A stretch of DNA of 64,000 nt from Isoetes taiwanensis (GCA_021234155.1 JAJEKV010000290.1:124001-188000); one strand, 5' to 3'; shown: positions 1 to 12,183, counted from the stretch's first letter. The notes: generated from the letters alone by a model not told the origin. A program made the numbers and translations.

Positions 1-2356
1 TTATCGACATTTGTCTGGATGGCGGTCTTCTACTTGAGGGCACTTCGAAGTGTTTGGAGTCGAAGGTTTGCTTGGCCTCGGTCGGTTCTCCCTCGTACTT
101 GCTCTTCCCTTTTGATCTTGGGCTATAGTTGTGCTTCCTTGCTTCCTCCTTTGGTAGTGAAGTGAAGGAGCTTCCTGATCTAAAGCTAAATCCGTAAAAC
201 ATGACTTTAAACTCATGTTTCTCAAGCTATATCTGTGAGCACCGAGATATACAATAGACATATCGCATTTACATTGGGATTTTAATTCATCCACTTTTCC
301 AAAACAATTACCATGATCTACTTAAATGTTTATACTCCTTTAGGGTTTCCCTCCTCCTAAAGTGTTTGATTCTTGGTTTCTTTGCATCTTCTTCGTTACG
401 GTTGACTCAGGGATTCCTTGAGATCTTTGCTATTATTGTTGAGCTTCATGTCTCCGATCCAAGCTCGTCACGCCAAGTTGCGAAGAGTGTTCGTCGATGT
501 GATCCGTTGAAAAAGATGCTCCTCCTTAATTTGTATGTCCGTTATGCAGAATGTGGTGACAGCTCAACTCCCTACATGCGGTGTGTCGTTGCAAGGTTGC
601 CCGATTAATGTGCGGTGCCGTTGATAAACTTGACTAGGATCACTGGCTGTTGCGATCGGGCATTCTTGAATGTCTTGAGACTCACGAGATCGCGGTCGGT
701 GGGGAGGCATTGTGATTCCTCGCGGGTTGAATTTCGAGTCGACTCTGTTGCTTGGGCTTTGCTTCATTAGAGGTGCCTCTCCTATGCACGGAAGTGTGGT
801 CATCTCCATTGCCCCACCATAAGTCCTATCCATTAGTCGCACCCGGGCTGGCGTAGTAAAAGTCGTCCTTCCTTTGGTTTCTAGATGTTTACGGGTCCGG
901 AATCCTTGTTCGAGTGGGATATTCTCCTCCTTGATCTTGCCCTAATGCTGATATAGGCCTTCAAGTTGGAGATGTTCCTTCCACGATATCGTCTCCTCCC
1001 CTCATGGTCTCCTACTTTTTTGGAACCGGATGAAAGTTCTCCCCGCTGGTGCAAGCGAGCTGGAAGCTTCGTCCGGGTCAGCCTTAGGTGCTTTGTGGTT
1101 GCCTCGCTTGGTTTACTCCTTTTGTTGAAGTTGCATGACATTCGCTTGAGCTGCTGGGCTGCAAGGTCATGGTTGTCTTCCCTCCCGGTTTCTATGCGCG
1201 CCCTATGTCGCCATGACTTCTCTCCTCGATGAAAGATTATGCCCTCGACCTTAGCTCGTGATGCCAGCGTGGCATTCCGCGTCTAACGTCTTCACGCTTT
1301 TTATTTTTCTGCCCTTGCGTTCTTCCATTTGAACTCATGTGCATCGAGCTGGTGAAGGTGTGAGATCCTCTTTACGATGTGAGCTTCGTGGGCGTGGTAG
1401 CGGGAAGGTTGCCATCTAGAAGAATTCTTGATGCCGTTGGTTACCAATATTCTTCCCATTTGATGAAGATTGATGATAGGCGGTGGTGTCTGTTCTACTC
1501 GTTTGTCGATTGAGGTGTTTGTCGTTGTGCTTCCCTCTCTTGGCTGCGCCTTTTGGTCTCCTCTCCTTATCAATGCGTACATGGTTGGGACCTTGATGTC
1601 TTCAAGAAGTTGCGCCTTTAGCTCGATACGTGGCTCTCGGCCTTGTACTTGAAAGCAACGCTCGTATATCCTAGAGTCTAAGGGTCTACTTGAAGGGCTC
1701 TCCTACAACATACAGGCTAGCAATCACTGGGGACATATCTATAATCTACAAGTCTAAGGGCTTAGGGCGTGTGGTATGGCATGACATGAGGGTTGTTTTG
1801 CAAAACCTCCATGATGTTTGAGGCATACTCTAAGGTCCTAGCAGAGTTGGTTTGGGGGGGTCCAATCTCTACACATGGAGTGACTTGGGCAGCTCTAGGC
1901 TCTAGCTCCTTTCTAGGTATTTTGGCAATGGGGGGTGTCAATGTGGCTATATAAGTCAAACTCTATTAGAAGGACACAGAATTAGGTCAAGGTTTATGCC
2001 TTTGGCATGAGCAGAGGTGATGTACCAACAGTTGGATTTGGGTTGCTATGCTGAGGTCTAGATGACTCTAACAAAGGGGTGTTCTTGGGCACTTCTATCT
2101 AGGAGTAAGGCATCAGCTTCGAGCCGAAGCAATACTTGCAGGTACTAATGGGATATGCTTCTATTTACAAATAAACCACAGTTTGGGAAGAAAATTCAAG
2201 GGTTTGAGCAATTTTGGTTATTTTGAGCTGGGGTTTGACATTTCTAGCCTAATTTGAGATCATAAATGGATTCTAGGCTGTCTAACGATCCTATTGCAAC
2301 AATTTTCAGGCAATTTGGAGCTCTGTAGCTCAAGTTATGGAGGTTCAAAGTTTGGA

Positions 2357-2427
2357 GGTCTCACACATTGCGCCCAGACCAATAATGAACTTTTCATTTT
2401 CTGTCCTGGCGCGACGTGTGAGACATT
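2357..2427 (-). repeat. GC-rich dyad 1 of a pair (copy in the truncated unit)
   Basis: Imperfect inverted arms (GGTCTCACACATTGCGCC and GGCGCGACGTGTGAGACA) flank an AT-rich loop. It lies downstream of the H3-derived ORF on the element strand. The same structure recurs about 210 bp away at 2570-2640 and again in the sister unit. Confidence 0.7.
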
Positions 2428-2569
2428 GGCTCTAAATGGGTTAAACTTGTCCAATTTGGGTGATATAAGGGTCTAATCCTGCTTATCTCGTCGAGTTAGG
2501 CAGAATGGACCCCTTATTTGGTCGATTTGGAGCAGTTTTCGGCACTTTTGGGGCATGGTCTCACAGCAA

Positions 2570-2640
2570 GGTCTCACACGTTGCGCCCAGACCGATAATG
2601 AACTTTTCATTTTCTGTCCTGGCGCGACGTGTGAGACATC
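2570..2640 (-). repeat. GC-rich dyad 2 of a pair
   Basis: This is a second, nearly identical copy of the dyad at 2357-2427, with the same arms and loop. It is the nearer of the two to the H3-derived ORF. Confidence 0.7.
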
Positions 2641-2776
2641 CTCTCAAATTGGCCTAGGATGTCTGTTTTGACAAACAAAAGCTAAAACTTACTAAATCAA
2701 CTTAATTAAGTAACTTTATACACTTATAATTTACTCTAAAACACTTTGTATTAAACAAATTTTATCATTTACGAAA

Positions 2777-3007
2777 TTAATAAGGCTCTCCTTTGATATG
2801 ACTGGGTAAGTGCATATCTTTCTTCATTAGAGTTACTCCCTTGGCATGTACTGTGCAGGCTGTTGAGTCTTCAAAGTGTTGGACCAGCTTCTGCTCTGCT
2901 ACTTCTTGACCCTTGGCCTCCCGCTCTCGTTCTGATCTCTCCTCTTCTTGTTTCCTTCGGCCTCCTTGGCCTCTGGTCAGTGCTTTGCTCTTGGTCTCCA
3001 AGAACAT
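2777..3007 (-). CDS. Histone H3-derived ORF, C-terminal fold only, inside LTR element
   Basis: This is a 76-residue open frame whose ATG lies one base beyond the PBS, so it is the first AUG of the internal transcript. Residues 1-35 are highly charged (E, R and K rich). Residues 36-76 match the end of helix 2, loop 2 and helix 3 of histone H3: the core reads HFEDSTACTVHAKGVTL, against FEDTNLCAIHAKRVTI in ordinary H3. It continues with a KKDMHL segment in place of H3's PKDIQL. Helix N, helix 1 and most of helix 2 are missing, so it cannot form a complete histone fold. The frame is intact here but broken in the sister unit. The H3 relationship is seen in the sequence; any function is inferred. 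It could be a decayed relic or a short peptide exploiting the H3 C-terminus, for example H3-H3' or H4 contacts. Confidence 0.75.
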   Translation of the reverse strand: MFLETKSKALTRGQGGRRKQEEERSEREREAKGQEVAEQKLVQHFEDSTACTVHAKGVTLMKKDMHLPSHIKGEPY

Positions 3008-3008
3008 T

Positions 3009-3020
3009 GCTCTGATACCA
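3009..3020 (-). other. Primer-binding site, initiator tRNA-Met
   Basis: On the minus strand this reads TGGTATCAGAGC, complementary to the 3' end of plant initiator tRNA-Met and the standard PBS of many plant LTR elements. It lies one base inside the LTR. The ATG of the H3-derived ORF begins one base further on. The sister copy at 12171-12182 differs by one base. Confidence 0.9.
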
Positions 3021-3021
3021 C

Positions 3022-4688
3022 TGTGACGTCCCCTACTCATATACGGTGCACTCACCGTATACAAACAGGAGTTCATCCCCCATACCAGCTCCAACCCGTC
3101 TGGGGCCCTCCGCGTGTCGCGCAACCTTGAGTTCGATTGGGAAGAATGAAGGGTCATTTTACCTGTCTCCCGCCGGGGCCTACCTAGGCTGGAAGCGTAA
3201 ACATACATGTCATTAGTACATACATCAACATCACATGACCATCACGAAGGATGGTTCACCACATATATCTGCATAGACAAAGATCGGACATCACATAGGG
3301 AATCCTACCCAAGGCTGGAACACGGGGATGGGTGACAAGCTTGGGTCTCCGAGGTCATTGCGCATGAATTCATGGCAATGGATTTGGGTGGCATAAGAAC
3401 ATGGCTTAGGGTTGTCCACTCCATCCGCCCCTCCTGTGCACACTTTGCGAGTAGGCTGAAAAGTGTTGGGACTGTTGTAGCCAGCGGGTGCATAGCCAAA
3501 GGGGCTACGACCTCTTGGGTTACATCTCCCAGCCCGATGGGGCGGTGGAGGATCACTCCCTCCGGAGATCTACATGCCGACTCAAGGTGACTAGAGGGCC
3601 ACTGCCCTTATTCGGTGAACCCACTGGAAGGTGAACCCCACCCACGGGTGTCGAGCCCATGCCTTGCCACTTTCGATTGGCAAGCCATTGGACCTAGTCA
3701 CAATGATCCCGTTAGACTTTACACGGAGGGATCGTTCAAGAGTCGAGAACACGAACCTCCTTCTAAGCCCGGTGGCCCCTTCACCCACAACCAGGTGTGG
3801 TTCTTTGTACCTGAGCGAATCTATAGTGTGCTAGAGAGGCTAATCTAGGAGCATCTACTACCAAGCTTTTAGGTCTCTACCCCCTTCCCAATACAACAAG
3901 GAGTTCATAGAGATACATCATCCACATACATCATAAGAGAACTAAAGAACAAGATCTAATCTATATCATAGAGTTAGGTTCTTTAGTTAGAGTCCTGCAT
4001 CTAGAGATCTAGAAGGTTGCTATGGGCAATTAAATAGGCTAAACCTACTTGATTCGATGGCTAAAAGAGGGTTTAGGCTATTGAATTGACCCAATACCGA
4101 TCCTTGAGTTGCTCCTCTTGACACGAAGTTGACCATCCCGGCTGAAATGCTGAACCAAGGGAAACTAATGGTGCAATTCTCTCAGAGGTAGTGCGGGATG
4201 CGGTTTTGGCTCTTGAGGCTGACCAAAAGCAGAGCTCTAAAACCCTAGAAACGAAAATGGGCAAGTTAGGGCTCTCCACCTTAAATAGACAAGGGGGTTG
4301 GGCTAGGGTTTCCAATTATCCCCTTTAGGCATGTGGGATAATTGGGAATGGGCCCACTTGCCTTTAATGGCTAGGTGGCAAAATGTGCCCACATGGAAAG
4401 GTGTGCCCACATTAATGTGCATATTGGTAAATGTGCACATTAATTGTAATACTTGGGTATGGCCCACTTGGCATAAAGTGTCCACATGGAAAAATGTGCA
4501 CCTAGATAAATGTGCACATGGTTAAATGTGCACATTAATAAATGCACACTCCTTGCAAGTTGCCCCTAGGGGCTACCCACTGGCTTCGCGTCGGCTTTAC
4601 CGCGTCGGTCGAGGTGGGCGTGTACGCAGCGTGGCGGCGATGACAAGATATCGTCCTGGGGCCGTTATATCTTTGTCCGAACGTCACA
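3022..4688 (-). repeat. LTR shared by two tandem units
   Basis: This LTR is 1667 bp with inverted ends TGTGACG/CGTCACA. On its left is a PBS complementary to initiator tRNA-Met; on its right is a polypurine tract on the same strand. Having both signals means one LTR sits between two internal regions. The stretch 4330-4550 is a run of short imperfect repeats around ATGTGCACATT. Confidence 0.85.
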
Positions 4689-4701
4689 TTCTCCCCACCT
4701 T
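4689..4701 (-). other. Polypurine tract
   Basis: The minus strand reads AAGGTGGGGAGAA, directly abutting the TGTGACG start of the LTR. This is the expected site for plus-strand primer formation, and it fixes the element orientation as minus. Confidence 0.85.
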
Positions 4702-7700
4702 GAAATGATCTTTGTCGGCGGCATCGCGGGTCTCCCCACCTTGGAATCTTCCTAGCACGCAATCAAGCGATGCATCGATATACTACTATAATACTTACAC
4801 ATTTATTAAGATTACCTTAAGGTAATATTTTTAAATCATTATTACGCCATTACATTATCAACTAACTTGTCAATTCGTAACTTCTATTAAAACAAGGTAC
4901 TTATTAGTTTCCGTTATCACAACATTTAGTTATCACAATTTAACATTTTCATATACAATTATTATTTAAGGTACTCTTCGTTCCTTGCAACACATTCCAA
5001 CAAAATTTGTGTTGCAAGTCTTCGCACCTTAAAATCCTGCATTAATTTTACAATATCTATAATTACATACTTACTATCTTAATTATTGGAATTACTCTAA
5101 GGTAATGTTTAAGACATTACTGTACTATTTCATTATCCAATTAACTTATCACTTCATAACTTAATCCAAGGTAATTATTAACCTTACTTAATACAACATT
5201 TAAGTTTATCAAAGTTTATCAATTTCATACAAAATTTACACTTCTAATGTACTCTTCATCCCTTGCAACACATTACAACAAAATTTGTGTTGCAAGCCTT
5301 AAATCAAGGTTCGACCTCCTTGCCCTCGGGAGCTCTATTGGCCAGCAGTCGACACTACCTATTATTATTAATTATTAATAAAATTTTTGGTTATATGGTG
5401 ACCACCCCACCTATCTACATGGATGCATGGCTAATCTCCTGGCGTAGGAAGAGGGTGAATCTTCCATTATGGCCGTGGAGGACAGTAGCCTATATGCCTA
5501 TATGCCTATATGCGGCTCATGCCTACACCCTAGTTGCCCAGTGGAGGATAGGTCCTTCAGGTATGTGGTGGAAGGCCGATTCCTCCTATCAAAGCATATA
5601 TGGGGCTAGAGGTGCTTTTCCTATCAATGCATCTCTCAATGACCTCCTTTCTTCGAGGTCGCTCTACTTGTGGGGACAGAAGTAGACTTTCTAATCTACC
5701 TTCCACTTTCGTCCAAGCGGAAACGGTCATGCCTACATTGACATTACACCACGCCCTAGAGATCACCGTCCGTGGTCTCATCATCGGTAACAACGCATGC
5801 ACTCCATACCAAGCATAGGTTGCATGCGTGGATTAATCTTAACTACACATGAAACTAATCTAAACACAAATTGACATGCCACGAAACGATTTTTGCTCGC
5901 TCCTTTAATGCATGTGATTAACATAATTACCCTAAGGTAATATTTATGAATTGACATTATCATAGTATCGGATACATTATTTCCGATAGTACAATTATAT
6001 TTACTCTAAGCTTTGCAATATTTAACGACTTTTAGATCGCGATTATTTAAACAATAACCCTAATTTAGACCTATTGTATCATAGACAAGGTTTTAATTAT
6101 AATGCACAAGAATTAGATGTGCTTTTTATTCTCTTCCTTGGTTCCTACATTACCCTTGGAAGTATATCCTTAAGATGCATTTAAGTATATCTGAATTCTA
6201 TTTTCTATTTATATTTATAAGGACCCGAGGTCATGTAGCTATCCTTGGAAGGAATTGCATCCTTGTGAAGGATTAATTAACATGCTACCTCATATTATCG
6301 TTGTTATTTAACTTATTTCCCTATGATACATATACGTACAACAAATTCTATCCAGTTATTAGGATCTATATTTAACTTATCAACAAGACACATTAAAGCT
6401 TATAATGCATGCGCACCCCTTACCTAAGGCTAGAACGCATCCACCCATTGAGCGGTGGGTTTAGTAATTTTGGAGATGACTTGGTCGTTGCATTGCTCCC
6501 ATGGTTTTGCTCCACGCCGTTGGTGTAGTTAGTTACTACATCCGTCTCGGGCCGTTGAAGGCCTCCCGAGCACTAAAGGTATCTATCTATCTTACGCTTC
6601 TATTTGCTTTCGGCTATTGGGAGTGACGTTCGATCAATTCGATGCAAGTACGTTCAATCATAAGATTGAGCTCTCCCACTTTCTTCAAAAAAGAAAATGG
6701 TCTTGCACCCTTCAATGACGTTGTATACAACGCCATATCTATCTCCCCTTAAGAGGTTATACGCTTCTTACTTAGCCTTAATTTACTAGCCTTAGCTAGC
6801 ATATATAACCATCTAAGATGGATGCACATATTATGTTGTCATTTATTTCAATATAGTTATGGGTTACCTACTTAGTTAGAACGATTCTAAACCATAAGGT
6901 TTTGTCATCATGACAATTCCTTTTGTCTCAAAAGACTATTTGATTACTATAATTCTTATTTTAGATGTACCTTACATGTATTATTCTTTTATGCTCTAGA
7001 GATTCCCCCTTTCTTAATTATTTAAACTCTTGGAATATTCCTACCAATCGAATTGATGTCATCGTAACAAGTTGGCCGGACTTGTTAGATTACTTCTTTT
7101 CTTTCGGTTGGATTATTCTTTGGAGGTACTAGATTTATACATGGTCAACAATTATCCTAGCAATGAATCCTTCTTAGCGAGGAGATCAATCTCACCAAGT
7201 GGTTTCAATATGTTGGATGTCTGTTAACAATCGTGTATAATTTTAGTTACTCCTATGCATTTCCTTCCCAATCTTGACGCTTAGCTCAATATTGGGGCGA
7301 TCCTTTCAGCGAGAATATCTGGAAATGCCTTCTAATCCCACTATGGATGTTACCGTCCATACATTTAACCTACTAGGCCCCATGGCCTTAGATGCTTGAG
7401 CTTGCTAGAAGCTCATCCACTTTCGTTACTTTGCTTGAAGTAGCAAGGTAACGTTCTTTTCGAAGTCGCTTCGATACCCGGTCTCCTTGACGGTGGATCC
7501 CCTTTGATGTAGAGGTTGACTTTGTTCGTTAGAAGCCTCTCATTGCTGGTGGCTTGATGGTGTAGTTGATCACTTGAAATCTTCCATGCCGCTTTTCAAA
7601 AAGCTTTGAAGGTGGCCGATTGAAGAAGATCTTTCATCTTGAACTCTTTGTCTTGGCGGCTAAAGGGCGACTCGTTTCCGATATTGTTTCTTGACTCCAT

Positions 7701-8099
7701 CGACGCCTCATACGTCGAGTCCTTTTGTCGCTATTATCGTGTTGCTGAAGGGTGTTGAGGATGTTGATTGCTGCACCCACAAATTGCGACATCTCTTCCT
7801 TTGATCGATACGCTATGGGAGGGAAGGAATAACAAGGGAACTATACATGCAAAACATATAGCTTACATAATTACAATTACTACTAGAGCTATTAGGTCCC
7901 CCTTGTGCCTCCCTTCGAAGTTGCACACCTACTCCTTGGCAATGTCATGGTGTTCCTCGGTTGCAATGGTGTTGATGATATCTATCCTCCTATTTGTACG
8001 TCGGCTCATAACGGGGGGTAACTTGTTGATATACTTGGGCCCTCCGATGTTTGTCGGCTATGGCACAACACGCTTTGCATCACATTCTAACTAAAGGTG
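4702..8099 (-). other. Internal 3' region of the array unit, no recognised coding
   Basis: This is about 3.4 kb between the gag-like remnants and the PPT. I see no RT (no xxDD motif in a plausible context), no integrase zinc finger or DDE signature, and no long frame. The part at 4790-6100 is very AT-rich and internally repeated. Unit length and LTR arrangement show it belongs to the retroelement. Confidence 0.6.
4795..5300. repeat. AT-rich tandem duplication next to the PPT
   Basis: Two diverged units of about 275 bp (about 4795-5024 and 5040-5300) share the order CTAAGGTAAT, an AT-rich stretch, then CCTTGCAACACATT and AAAATTTGTGTTGCAAG. A third partial copy starts near 5915 (CCTAAGGTAATATT). 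Confidence 0.6.
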
Positions 8100-11000
8100 T
8101 GCTGGTCGTTGATGCTTCGACGTTTCGGCCACGCTTCCCGATCACGTTCTCGGTAATTGTTCCCCCTTCATGATACTTGAAGCTATTCCTGAGGCGTCTC
8201 TTGAGGCCTGTCTGCGCTTCCTTTGGCTATACTCCTCTGGACTTGTTCTCTTCTGCAGCTTGTTCTTTGAATCGCCCATCCTTGGGTTCACCAAGTTGCA
8301 TGCAAGTCCACGCAGTAAGTCATCGGCTCGCCTCGCCTCACCTAGTTCTTTGCTCCATCGAGCTTCCAAACTTCCCTTGTTTGATCCCCTCGATCACATG
8401 GCTTGGACGTTGTCACGTTCCACGGTGCTATGCCGTCTTCTTGTCTTGAGGTACCTTCTGGTGGTTTTGATTGTGCTCGTCGGTTTTGATCCTCCATTTG
8501 CCTCTAGAGAGCTCGTGGAAGAAGTCGGGTTGCTAGCACTTCTCGACTTTCGGTTCTCGACCTTTGTCCCTCTATGCATGGGCTCGGTCTCTCTCGGCAA
8601 GTAAGGCATCATGGCTCTCCTCCTGGCTGGCTATGTTGTGGGTGATGGATCTTATATCTGCGGCTTGACCCTTGAGTTGAAGAAAGTACCGCCTTAGATA
8701 TACTCTTGTCTTATCTTGAACTCTCTTTTTGCGAAGGTGCTTCAGTTGCTATCCTTGTCGTTAAGGTGTAAAGCTTCTACCGAGGCGTTTGGCGTGCCAC
8801 GCGTCGGAGATATGATCGGCTTCTTCTCTTCTAACTCTTGGTAGGAGTACGGACGAAGCCATCACTAGTTGTTGAAGGCATATCTCCTCGCCGCGGTGCC
8901 TTTTCGTAAGTGCATCTCCATCTAATACACGCGTGTCATAGCGCATCACCCTATATTACCACAAGGTGGAATTATGGTCGTCGAGATGTTGCCTTCTTAG
9001 TTGGCTCGTTGATGTCGGGCGTTCCTCCTTCTATTGTTGAGGCCACTTTCGTGTCATAAGTTAGATCAACGTTTTTGCCTTTGCTAGAAGAGGTAGTGTT
9101 AGCCCCGGCGATGTCCCGGTGCGGCGTTGATGATCTTCACATGATCGGTGTTGTCTCTTATCGACATTGTGCTGGACGGCGGTCTTCTACTTGAGGGGCA
9201 CTTCGAAGTGTTTGGAGTCAAAGGTTTGCTTGGCCTCCGTGCGTTCTCCCTCGTTACTTGCTCTTCCCTTTTGATCTTGGGCTATAGTTGTGCTTCCTTG
9301 CTTCCTCCTTTGGTAGTGAAGTGAAGGAGCTTCGATCTAAGCTAAATCCAGTAAAACATGACTTTAAACTCATGTTTCTCCGCTTATATCTGTGAGCACC
9401 GAGATATACAATAGACATATACGCATTTACATTGGGATTTTAATTCATCCACTTTTCCAAAACAATTACCATGATCTACTTAAATGTTTATACTCCTTTA
9501 GGGTTTCCCCTCCTCCTAAAGTGTTTGATTCTTCGGTTTTGCTGCATCTTCTTCGTTCTGGTTGACTCCGGGATTCCTTGAGATGCTGCTATTATTGTTG
9601 AGCTTCATGTCTGATCCAAGCTCGTCCACGCCAAGATGCGTAAGAGTGTTCGTCGATGTGATCCGTTGAAAAAGATGCTCCTCCTTAATTTGTATGTTAT
9701 GCGGAATGTGGTGACCGCTCAACTCCCTACATGCGGTGTGTCGTTGCAAGGTTGCCGATGTGCGGTGCCGTTGATCGCTTGACTAGGATCACCTGGCTGT
9801 TGCAGTCGGGCATTCTTGAATGTCTTCGGAGCTCTGAGATCGCGGTCGGTAGGCAGGCATTGTGATTCCTCCGCAGGTTGAATTTCTGAGTGCGACTCCT
9901 GTTGCTTGGGCTTTGCTTCATTCTGAGGTGCCTCTCCTATGCCTGGAAGTGTGGTCATCTCCATTGCCCCCACCATAAGTCCTATCCATTCGAGTCTCGC
10001 ACCCCCTGGCTGACGTAGTAAAGTCGTCCTTCCTTTGGTTTCTAGATGTTTCTGGGTCCGGAATCCTTGTTCGAGTGGGATATTCTCCTCCTTGATCTTG
10101 CCCCTAATGCTGATATAGGCCTTCAAGTTGGAGATGTTCCTTCCCTGATATGCGTCTCCTCCCCTCATGGTCTCCTACTTTTTGGAACCGATGAAAGTTC
10201 TCTGCTGGTGCAAGCGGTGGAAGCTTCGTCCGGGTCAGCCTTAGGTGCTTTGTGGTTGCCTCGCTTGGTTACTCCTTTTGTTGAAGTTGCATGACATTCG
10301 CTTGAGCTGCTGGGCTGCAAGGTCATGGTTGTCTTCCCTCCGGTTTCTATGCGCTCCTATGTCGCCATGACTTCTCTCCTCGATGAAAGATTATGCCCTC
10401 GACCTTAGCTCGCGGATGCCAACGTGGCATTGCTGTCGCTAACGCCTTCCCGCGACTGTATTTTGCTGCCTTGCGTTCTTCCATTTGAACTCATGTGCAT
10501 CGAAGCTGGTGAAGGTGTCGAGATCCTCTTTTCCGATGTGAGCTCGTGGGCGGTAGCCGGAAGGTTGCCATCTAGAAGAATTCTTGATGCCGTTGGTTAC
10601 CAATATTCTTCCCATTTGATGAAGATTGATGATAGGCGGTGGTGTCTGTTCTACTCGCTTGTCGATTGAGGTGTTTGTCGTTGTGCTTCCCTCTCTTGGC
10701 TCGCCTTTTGGTCTCTCCTCTCCTTATCTCGTGCGTACATGGGTTGGGACCTTGATGTCTTCAAGAAGTTGCGCCTTTAGCTCGTCTGTGGCTCTGGCCT
10801 TGTACTTCGAAAGCAACGCTCGTATATCCTAGAGTCTAAGGGTCTACTTGAAGGGCTCTCCTACAACATTCTGGGCTAGCAATACTGGGGACATATCTAT
10901 AATCTACAAGTCTAAGGGCTTAGGACGTGTGGTATGGCATGACATGAGGGTTGTTTTGCAAAACCTCCATGATGTTTGAGGCATACTCTAAGGTCCTAGC

Positions 11001-11200
11001 AGAGTTGGTTTGGGGGGGTCCAATCTCTACACATGGAGTGACTTGGGCAGCTCTAGGCTCTAGCTCCTTTCTAGGTATTTTGGCAATGGGGGGGGTGTCA
11101 ATGTGGCGGCTATATAAGTCAAACTCTATTAGAAGGACACAGAATTAGGTCAAGGTTTATGCCTTTGGCATGAGCAGAGGTGATGTACCAACAGTTGGAT
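8100..11200 (-). pseudogene. Degenerate hydrophilic (gag-like?) coding region of the array unit
   Basis: The minus strand has a chain of hydrophilic, Q/K/R/E-rich open stretches in changing frames. The longest is 9719-10168 (149 residues); shorter ones lie at 9516-9749, 8761-8949, 8394-8612 and 8142-8369. The downstream unit repeats part of them at 1-294, 564-842 and 881-1141. Position after the PBS and H3-derived ORF, and composition, would suit a decayed gag. I see no zinc knuckle or major-homology-like motif, so the gag label is only positional. Frames differ between the two copies through 1-3 base indels, mostly at CG-rich sites. I see no pol motif downstream. Confidence 0.3.
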
Positions 11201-11521
11201 TTGGGTTGCTATGCTGAGGTCTAGATGACTCTAACAAAGGGGTGTTCTTGGGCACTTCTATCTAGGAGTAAGGCATCAGCTTCGAGCCGAGAGCAATACT
11301 TGCGAGGTACTAATGGGATATGCTTCTATTTACAAATAAACCACAGTTTGGGAAGAAAATTCAAGGGTTTGAGCAATTTTGGTTATTTTGAGCTGGGGTT
11401 TGACATTTCTAGCCTAATTTGAGATCATAAATGGATTCTAGGCTGTCTAACGATCCTATTGCAACAATTTTCAGGCAATTTGGAGCTCTGTAGCTCAAGT
11501 TATGGAGGTTCAAAGTTTGGA

Positions 11522-11590
11522 GGTCTCACACATTGCGCCCAGACCAATAATGAACTTTTCATTTTCTGTCCTGGCGCGACGTGTGAGACA
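11522..11590 (-). repeat. GC-rich dyad 1, sister unit
   Basis: The sequence is essentially identical to 2357-2427. The dyad arms are preserved. Confidence 0.7.
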
Positions 11591-11734
11591 TTGGCTCTAA
11601 ATGGGTTAAACTTGTCCAATTTGGGTGATATAAGGGTCTAATCCGCTTATCTCGCCGAAAGTTAGGGCAGAATGGACCCTTATTTGGTCGATTTGGAGCA
11701 GTTTGGGCACTTTTGGGGCATGGTCTCGCGACAA

Positions 11735-11798
11735 GGTCTCACGTTGCGCGGGACCGATAATGAACTTTTCATTTTACGTCTGGCGGCGTGTGAGACAT
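11735..11798 (-). repeat. GC-rich dyad 2, degenerate, sister unit
   Basis: This corresponds to 2570-2640, but both arms have lost bases in their CG-rich parts (GTTGCGCGGGACC; TCTGGCGGCGTGTG). The loop is unchanged. Confidence 0.6.
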
Positions 11799-11935
11799 CC
11801 TCTCAAATTGGCCTAGGATGTCTGTTTTGACAAACAAAAGCTAAAACTTACTAAATCAACTTAATTAAGTAACTTTATACACTTATAATTTACTCTAAAA
11901 CACTTTGTATTAAACAAATTTTATCATTTACGAAA

Positions 11936-12169
11936 TTAATAAGGCTCTCCTTTGATATGAGTGGGTAAGTGCATATCTTTCTTCATTAGAGTTACTCCCT
12001 TGGCATGTGCTTGTGTGGTCATTTGAGTCTTCAAAGTGTTGGACCAGACTTACGCCTCTGCTACTTCTTGACCCTTGGCCTCCCGCTCTCGTTCTGATCT
12101 CTCCTCTTCTTGTTTCCTTCGGCCTCCTTGGCCTCTGGTCAGTGCTTTGCTCTTGGTCTCCAAGAACAT
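11936..12169 (-). pseudogene. Broken copy of the H3-derived ORF
   Basis: This is the sister of 2777-3007 in the upstream unit, at the same position beside the PBS. Compared with the intact copy it carries a +2 change that creates an in-frame TAA after QEVAEA. A +1 change near the conserved loop restores frame, so the last 20 or so residues (HAKGVTLMKKDMHL...) are again readable. Net length is three bases longer. This is either decay or consensus error at two CG-rich sites. Confidence 0.7.
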
Positions 12170-12170
12170 T

Positions 12171-12182
12171 GCTACGATACCA
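12171..12182 (-). other. Primer-binding site, degenerate copy
   Basis: The minus strand reads TGGTATCGTAGC, one base different from the intact PBS at 3009-3020 after allowing for local shifts. It is placed identically just inside LTR 12184-13864. Confidence 0.7.
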
Positions 12183-12183
12183 C

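Noticed and set aside
2294-2476. Identical 60-codon frames at 2294-2476 and 11459-11641
   Set aside because: Conserved only because both lie in the same repeat. They run against the element strand and overlap the dyad.
2948-3024. Possible full H3 tail in the 76-residue ORF (ETKSKALTRGQGG against RTKQTARKSTGG)
   Set aside because: The match needs gaps and rests on K, T, R and G residues only. I do not claim tail homology for this short copy.
8170-8604. 144-codon plus-strand frame in the array
   Set aside because: It lies opposite to the element orientation and over hydrophilic minus-strand remnants. Composition is Leu/Ser-rich, typical of a reverse shadow.
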